Assembly: GCF_040712315.1 (NCBI RefSeq)
Contig: NC_134017.1
Location: forward strand, 53,163,636 to 53,227,635
Length of the DNA: 64,000 nt
Origin: Castanea sativa
Lineage: Eukaryota > Streptophyta > Magnoliopsida > Fagales > Fagaceae
Direction of reading: 5' to 3'
Positions 59,024 to 64,000 of this stretch are shown here, in pieces. Position numbers and translations under genes: made by a program. Below the pieces are notes generated by a model. The model was not told the DNA's origin, made no database searches, and saw nothing but the letters and a program-made list of their open reading frames with translations. Each line of letters begins with the position of its first letter. Position 1 is the stretch's first letter.

Positions 59024-59369
59024 TTAGAACTTATCCACGCGTGGTTAGACTAAAATTTAAGTTGCTTACTCATAGTTTGAAATTTGACATTTTATCCATC
59101 TGAGGTTTGACTGAAATTTAAGTTACCTACCAGTGGTTTGAAATCCTATGATGCAAGTGTCCTGCTGGATTACTTTTGATATTGTATTTTTATGTTTTTG
59201 GAAGAGAGAGACATAAAAATTAAGCAAAAATACATATTTAGTCCTGCTTTTAATAAGGTGGGTTACATAATTCTAATCGAACTAACCTCAGGTGGGTAAA
59301 GTATCAAATTTCAAATCACAAGTATGCAACTTTTAAATTTTGGTCAAACCTCATATGCGTAAGTTGTAA
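59024..59369. mobile_element. MITE with long terminal inverted repeats
   Basis: The outer 80-90 bases on each side are inverted copies. Left: AGACTAAAATTTAAGTTGC then AGTTTGAAATTTGACA and TGAGGTTTGA. Right, reversed: TGAGGTTTGACCAAAATTT then GATTTGAAATTTGATAC. The unit of about 346 bp has no coding content. The long inverted repeats suggest a Mutator-like or foldback MITE; the target duplication was not resolved. Confidence 0.65.
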
Positions 59370-59446
59370 TTTTCCTAAAAAAAGAAGTAATTCAACAAGT
59401 TTTTATTTGAATAATATTGCGTCTACAACATTTTCACAATAAAATC

Positions 59447-60500
59447 TGTGGGTACCCAAATGGGTTTTAACCAAGATGGGCCAATATTTAGGCTCACAAC
59501 TTATTTCTATGGTAGGCTCAAGAGTTTCCTACCATGGGTGGTTCTTTGCCGGGCGACCCAATAGTACCCTTTAGTTTTAGTGAACTCTTCTCTCTCTTCA
59601 GGTTACTCTCATTCCCACTGATACTATCGCTCTTTCCCTTTCTTCTCTTTCTCTCCACTTGCAAACCCCCACTTCTCCTTTTGTTCTTCTATTTATAGCA
59701 CCAAGTGGGTGGAAGGGCTATGATTGCTTCTAGACCTCACTTGTGTGGGTGGGGTTTGGTATCATCGTTTTTGCTAAGAAAACACTTTGTTGGGAATAGT
59801 GGTAGTGGCATTGGAACTGGTTCCAGCCTCCAAAATACTGCTCAGCAGCAATATTCCCCAAGGCAATACCAAGCAACCAAGAACATAGGATGTTCTCAGC
59901 ATGCGCATTTCCTGTTGAACGCACAGATGATCGGCGCGAGCTCTATACGGAGGTTCAAGAAGAGAGGGACCGATTTCAATACTTGGGCCCTTATTGGGCC
60001 TAAAAGGGTAATCAGATTGAGACCAAAGGCCCAACGGGCTAGTTATCGTGCATCGCGTCTTAAGATCTGGGCTCAGTGTTCAATGGGCCTAAGCGCATAC
60101 TCCGTACAATAGCCTCTCCTGAATTCTTGTTCGGCTACTAGGAACGAATCAAGGACAATGTGGCTGGCGCTGGGGAATTCTCGGGAAGCCTAACTGCCAG
60201 CTTCTAAGCGAATAAGATGGCCATTAATGCTTCCTCAAAAGAAGCATTACACCAGGCTGTCGTGTCTAACCGTAATTAATCTTGACAGTTCGTGAACCGA
60301 GGCCACACGTGTGGGGGTTAAAAAAAGAATTCAGAAAGGTTTTCCCGCCTTTCTTTTCATTAAATGTCTTAGCTCTATAAATAGTTTTTCCTAAGTACTC
60401 ACTCCACTTTTTGCTTCCTTTCTCGTCCAACTTACTCTCTGCCGAGCATCATTTTCCCGTGCATACATTTTTCAGTCAAGATCACCTATTCCTAGAGCCC
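59447..60500 (-). mobile_element. Putative 3' LTR of the minus-strand Ty3/gypsy element
   Basis: The region differs in composition from its left flank and starts TGTGGGTACCC at 59447. A minus-strand TATA box (TATAAATAG, 59689-59697) lies about 240 bases from that edge, as expected for U3-R-U5 read leftward. Position fits: pol C-terminus, spacer, antisense ORF and then LTR from right to left. The right edge is uncertain (around 60.1-60.5 kb) and no second LTR is in the window for comparison. A 135-codon plus-strand frame at 59705-60112 resembles no family I know. Confidence 0.45.
60376..60384 (+). promoter_or_regulatory. Candidate TATA box for the antisense ORF
   Basis: TATAAATAG on the plus strand lies 169 nt upstream of the antisense ORF ATG (60553), in a CT-rich leader-like context (CACTCCACTTTTTGCTTCC). 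It could drive plus-strand transcription against the retrotransposon sense strand. Confidence 0.45.
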
Positions 60501-60552
60501 ACGGTAAGTTTCCTTACTCCTTTCAATTTTTCCTTTACTTTAGAGTTTAAGA

Positions 60553-62888
60553 ATGGGGTATTCTCATCTTCTGTCTTCTAAGACGTCTTTGGCTAACTTT
60601 AGAGCGGTTTTTGACATACCTGGAGATGTGGATGTAGCTTACCATCACGAGGGCGACATCGCTCTCCACCATCGTTCTGGGTCCAACACCGTGTTTTTTC
60701 CATTGATGTCTATTTTAAAAGGGGGGGGGGGGGGGGATTAGGTTTCCCATAGACCTTCTCATACTTGGTACCCTTAGATTTTATGGTTTATACCCCGACC
60801 AACTTCCTCCCAATTTTTACCGAGTCATAAGTTGGTTAGTAGATTAAATCGTATATACAGGTTGCAATTAAACCACCATGACATAAACTTTATGTTTAGT
60901 TTGTGTGGCAATATTAGGTCTAATTATTATTTAAAGGCTAAGGATTTACGGGTACGGCTTATATCTTACCTTCTCGATTCTAATAGAAATTCAGCGAAGG
61001 AATATGTTCGAGTGAGCAGCAACTGGCTTGCCGATGAGCTCCCCTGCCCACTTTTGCCTCGTGAAGTTGGTCGGTACCGAGCACCTTTAACTCTTTGATC
61101 ATATTTCTCCCGTGATTGTTTTGCTTAAATGGGTACTAACCAATTTTGTGTTATTTTGATGCAGACGGTAAAAGGTTTAAGCCGGACCTTAGAGTAGTGC
61201 ACGTGAGGGACCTAAATTCCATGCTTCGGTCTGAAATATTTATGAACTCCGATGGGCAACTCCGGGCATCACACCTTATACTCAGTTGCACTCCTGTTTA
61301 CACGACTTGGCAGCCTTTCGAGCCAGCCCTTTTGGTGGACAGCCCTTTGCTGTCATATATAGACGTTCAACATTCCAGCCTCCTTCCTCCCCAGTTAACC
61401 GTCAGTGAAGCTCGGGACCTCAGCCCTTGGTATACAATTGCGGACTCTCTTGCTCCTGTAAGGGACGCCTCGACGAACCTAGTATCTCAAAGTCGTAAAG
61501 TCCATGTACTTGTTGAAGAGCCCGAGGCTCCAGTTCGGGTAGCCGAGCCAACAGCGGCCGAATCAGTAAATTCCTCAGTAGCAGGATCCAATCTTGGTGA
61601 CGACGAAATGGTGACAAGACGAGGGATGACCATTGACCGTTTTCTGCCCGACGCTCGTCCACCAGCGCATCAACAGGAATAAGGAAGAAGCCCAACTCCC
61701 CCCTTTCTGCTTCTAGCCGTTCTCGGAAGAGGCAACGCACCGATGAGCAAACTCCTGCGGGCCAGGGGGATGCGCCTTCAAAAAATCCCCCCTCGAGCAT
61801 CTGGGGGAACCGTCATCCGAGAGCCCACTGGCGATGTTCGGCCCACTGCCTAGGTGGGGTCTCACGCCGCATCTTCTTCTTGACAAGAGGTGGGCTAGCA
61901 AACCATGTTCAGGCTCTACAATGACCCCCTTTCTTGTGACAGCCAGCGTCAGAACTTGGGCACAGGGTGAGGGCAGAAGAGTTGCTAGAAGTTTGGTGCA
62001 GGGCCTTCTTTTGCCTAAGAATGTGCATTACTTTTCAGGCGACACTAATGAGTTACTAGCTGCTCGACTACAATGGCACACTATCGCAGTAACACACTTT
62101 ATCCCCATCTACAAGTGTTAATGTGCACATACTTCTTTTTATATATGTCACTGTTATACCACAGACCATTCAACTAGCCTTTGTGATGAATGACCGGCTA
62201 AAGGAAGCTGTCAAAGATGCTGACCGGGAGAAAGCCCTTAAAGACGTCAATGTGGCCATTGCGAAAGAGAAGGACAAAGTTGTGGAGGCTGCAGAAAAGA
62301 AGGCTCAGGCATTCGAGAAGGCTAGAATGCCAACAGAGCAGAAGTTGACGGAGATGGAGGTGAAGTTGGGTAGAACCGAGCTAAAACTGGCGGAGGTTGA
62401 AAGCTTGAACCTCGCATAAGCCGATGAAATTGCCGATTTTGAAGGTGGCTCTAGAAGCGTGTGAAGAGAAATTATATAATGAAGGCTTCGCGGACGCCGA
62501 AAACTTCGTGGAGCCCATCATTTACCAAGCACGGAAGCATGGGTTTGGGGAAGGGTGGATGGCCACCCTGCAGGCTATGGGGGTTCCTGATGACTCTCCT
62601 TTAAGGAATCCTGACCAGGTTCCTTTCCCGAACTTCCCTCCTCCCGTCCATAATCCTTCTGGTGCTGCCAATGAGGAGGAGACTCCCAGCATGAGGGAGT
62701 TGGTACGGGCAATTGACTCCCGTGTGGAGTTGGTTGACCTAGAAGTCACTAGCAACCTTCCTACTGGCGCCTAGTCTACCGGGGACATTAAAACTCGACA
62801 ACATCCAACTGCCCAACTAGTCGGGGATGCCTTAAAAAAGCTTGAGGAGAGCGCAGCCCAACTTCCGCCTACTGACCTTGCAGTTTGA
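60553..62888 (+). pseudogene. Antisense additional ORF of a Ty3/gypsy element, decayed
   Basis: The ORF opposes pol. It starts MGYSHLLSSKTSLANFRAVF, breaks at a 16-G run (60721-60736) that shifts frame, continues as FPIDLLILGTLRFYGLYPDQ, shifts again, then HHDINFMFSLCGNIRSNYYL. Later parts are FKPDLRVVHVRDLNSMLRSE (from 61165), KNVHYFSGDTNELLAARLQW, a possible 76-nt intron (62089-62164), a charged coiled coil (62184-62419) and HGFGEGWMATLQAMGVPDDS. TAG at 62772-62774 precedes an in-frame tail ending TGA 62886-62888. It looks like a putative gypsy-type transposon protein (Transposase_28/PF04195-like); antisense extra ORFs are known in plant Tat-lineage gypsy elements. Function unknown; this copy is broken. 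Confidence 0.65.
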
Positions 62889-63200
62889 TATTTAATGTTC
62901 TGACTTATCTTAGTCATTTACTTTTCTTCAATTTGCTTTTTACTCTTATATGCTTGGTTTGCCTATGATCACCAGGTTGTGGTGACAGAACAATGGTTTG
63001 AATTTTAATTTTGTTGGATTGGTCATCCCAAGATGGTGACTGGACATTTATTTCATCCATATGATAGCTAAATTTGAGAATGATTGTTGTTGCTAAATTA
63101 CTCATCATACCTTACTTTCTCATTTATAATGGTCGGGTATTTAAATTGAAAACTTGCCTTAGGTCGATAAAAAGAAATTGCTCATATTTGAAAAGGATAG
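62889..63200. other. Spacer between converging ORFs, no gene seen
   Basis: This lies between the antisense ORF stop and the tandem array. It is AT-rich, with no homology recognised. Confidence 0.5.
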
Positions 63201-63210
63201 ATTACGTTAA

Positions 63211-63700
63211 TACCCGTTCAGGGGCTGGAAACGAACCAAAGATGTGTTTCTATGCTTAGGAATAAATGTTAGGTTCGCGCCTCCTCGGTAACTGGGATTA
63301 AACCGAGCGATCGGTTGTGTTCTAGTTGGAAAACAAATTGTTCTTGACAAAAACAAATGCCCGAATATAAGGTGATTAGGATCGAACCGGTAACATGCTT
63401 CTGTTTTTAAAATAATTTGATATAAGGTTTCTACCTGCTCGGTGATTAGGATCGAACTGGGAACATGTTTCTGTCCTTAGAATAATTTGATATAAGGGTT
63501 CCACCTGTTCAGTGATTAAGATCGAACCGGGAACAGGTTTCTGTCCTTAAAATAATTTGATATAAGATTTTCACATATTCGGTGATTAGGATCGAACCGC
63601 GAACAAGTTTCTGTCCTTAGAATAATTTGAAATAAGGTTTTCACCTGTTCAGTGATTAGGATCGAACCAGGAACAAGTTTCTGTTCTTAGAATAATTAGA
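63211..63700. repeat. 70-bp tandem array between antisense ORF and pol
   Basis: The core (A/G)GTGATTA(A/G)GATCGAAC starts at 63371, 63441, 63511, 63581 and 63651, exactly 70 bp apart. Each unit continues with GTTTCTGTCCTTAGAATAAT. Two degenerate units precede (about 63220 and 63287, spacing 67 and 84). There are no unique spacers, so it is a minisatellite and not a CRISPR. Similar tandem repeats near the 3' untranslated region are common in plant gypsy elements. Confidence 0.93.
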
Positions 63701-63855
63701 CTTCGTTTTCTTCACGTTTGCTAACCAGAAGATATAAATTAACAATGACAGAACCACAACTATAAATACACTAGCATGGATAAACCTTCCTTTCATATTA
63801 CTTAATATTATATACACATAATGTCATGCTCACCCATATTTTTGTGCACTGACAT

Positions 63856-64000
63856 TCAATGGTAAAACTTCTTCAAATTGTGGGCATTCCATGGCCGGGG
63901 GATGGGTCTTTCATCTAAGTCTTCCAAATAGTATGCTCCCGCGCCGGGGATGGCAGTAACTCTATAAGGACCCTCCCAGGTCAGCGCTAACTTTCCTGCA
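63856..64000 (-). CDS. Ty3/gypsy pol C-terminus (integrase C-terminal region), partial
   Basis: The last 47 residues of pol end at TGA (63856-63858). GKLALTWEGPYRVTAIPGAG, AYYLEDLDERPIPRPWNA and HNLKKFYH match the conserved end of plant gypsy integrase (GKL-WEGPY-V, L-GK-IPR-WN--LK-YY). The frame is open to the window edge, so the rest of the element lies beyond 64000. No lesions are visible here, though the antisense ORF is decayed. Confidence 0.9.
   Translation of the reverse strand, partial: AGKLALTWEGPYRVTAIPGAGAYYLEDLDERPIPRPWNAHNLKKFYH

Noticed and set aside
59705..60112. 135-codon plus-strand frame in the putative LTR
   Set aside because: No known domain, it overlaps the minus-strand TATA region, and there are competing frames on the other strand. 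Treated as LTR sequence.
60504..60543. GTAAGT...TTTAG as a leader intron of the antisense ORF
   Set aside because: The interval would be only 40 nt, shorter than plant introns normally are. The donor-like GTAAGT is probably coincidental.
63371..63700. Regular 70-bp repeats resembling a CRISPR array
   Set aside because: Similarity runs through the whole 70-bp unit with no unique spacers, and the context is a plant retrotransposon. It is a minisatellite.

Overview
This window is nuclear DNA from a plant, most likely a woody eudicot. It is AT-rich, has long spliceosomal introns, and is dense in plant transposons (Helitrons, L1-type LINEs, Ty1/copia, Ty3/gypsy, hAT MITEs). The repeat flavour reminds me of Fagaceae such as oak or chestnut, but nothing here proves the family. 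I see no rRNA, tRNA, CRISPR array or organellar block.

The one intact host gene is on the minus strand between 51738 and 27374. It encodes chloroplast starch synthase 4 (SS4, glycosyltransferase family 5). I resolve 16 coding exons with GT/AG borders; they join to 3240 nt, or 1079 residues, with phase kept at every junction. Exon 1 carries a transit-peptide-like N-terminus. Exon 2 holds an in-frame 177-bp tandem duplication. Exons 3-4 encode a long coiled coil. Exons 5-16 encode the catalytic domain with its KVGGL and KTGGL loops. A TATA box (51881-51890) and a three-codon upstream ORF lie in front of the ATG. Intron 12 is about 11.5 kb and holds a nearly complete L1 LINE, a probable solo LTR, and a LINE fragment split by a hAT-like element.

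Region by region: 1-4.6 kb holds a small MITE, a Helitron (896-2574) with a paralogous empty site beside it, a probable gypsy LTR and a LINE reverse-transcriptase fragment. 4.6-15 kb holds a solitary sugar-transporter exon, Ty3/gypsy relics, a 3'-truncated Ty1/copia element and a mosaic segmental duplication. 16-22.3 kb holds two 5'-truncated L1 LINEs with RNase H domains, the second split by a 749-bp hAT-like element. 22.4-26.7 kb holds two Helitrons of different families. 27.3-51.9 kb is SS4. 51.9-59.4 kb is intergenic DNA with two minus-strand Helitrons, one carrying an RPA-like fragment, and a MITE with long inverted repeats. 59.4-64 kb is the 3' part of a minus-strand Ty3/gypsy element: a putative LTR, a decayed antisense additional ORF, an array of five exact 70-bp periods, and the C-terminus of pol.

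Apart from SS4 the coding signals are mobile-element genes or their remnants. I found no clearly new biological system. The best leads are the in-frame SS4 duplication, the filled/empty Helitron site pair, the Helitron with RPA remnants, the lone sugar-transporter exon, and the gypsy element with converging sense and antisense genes.
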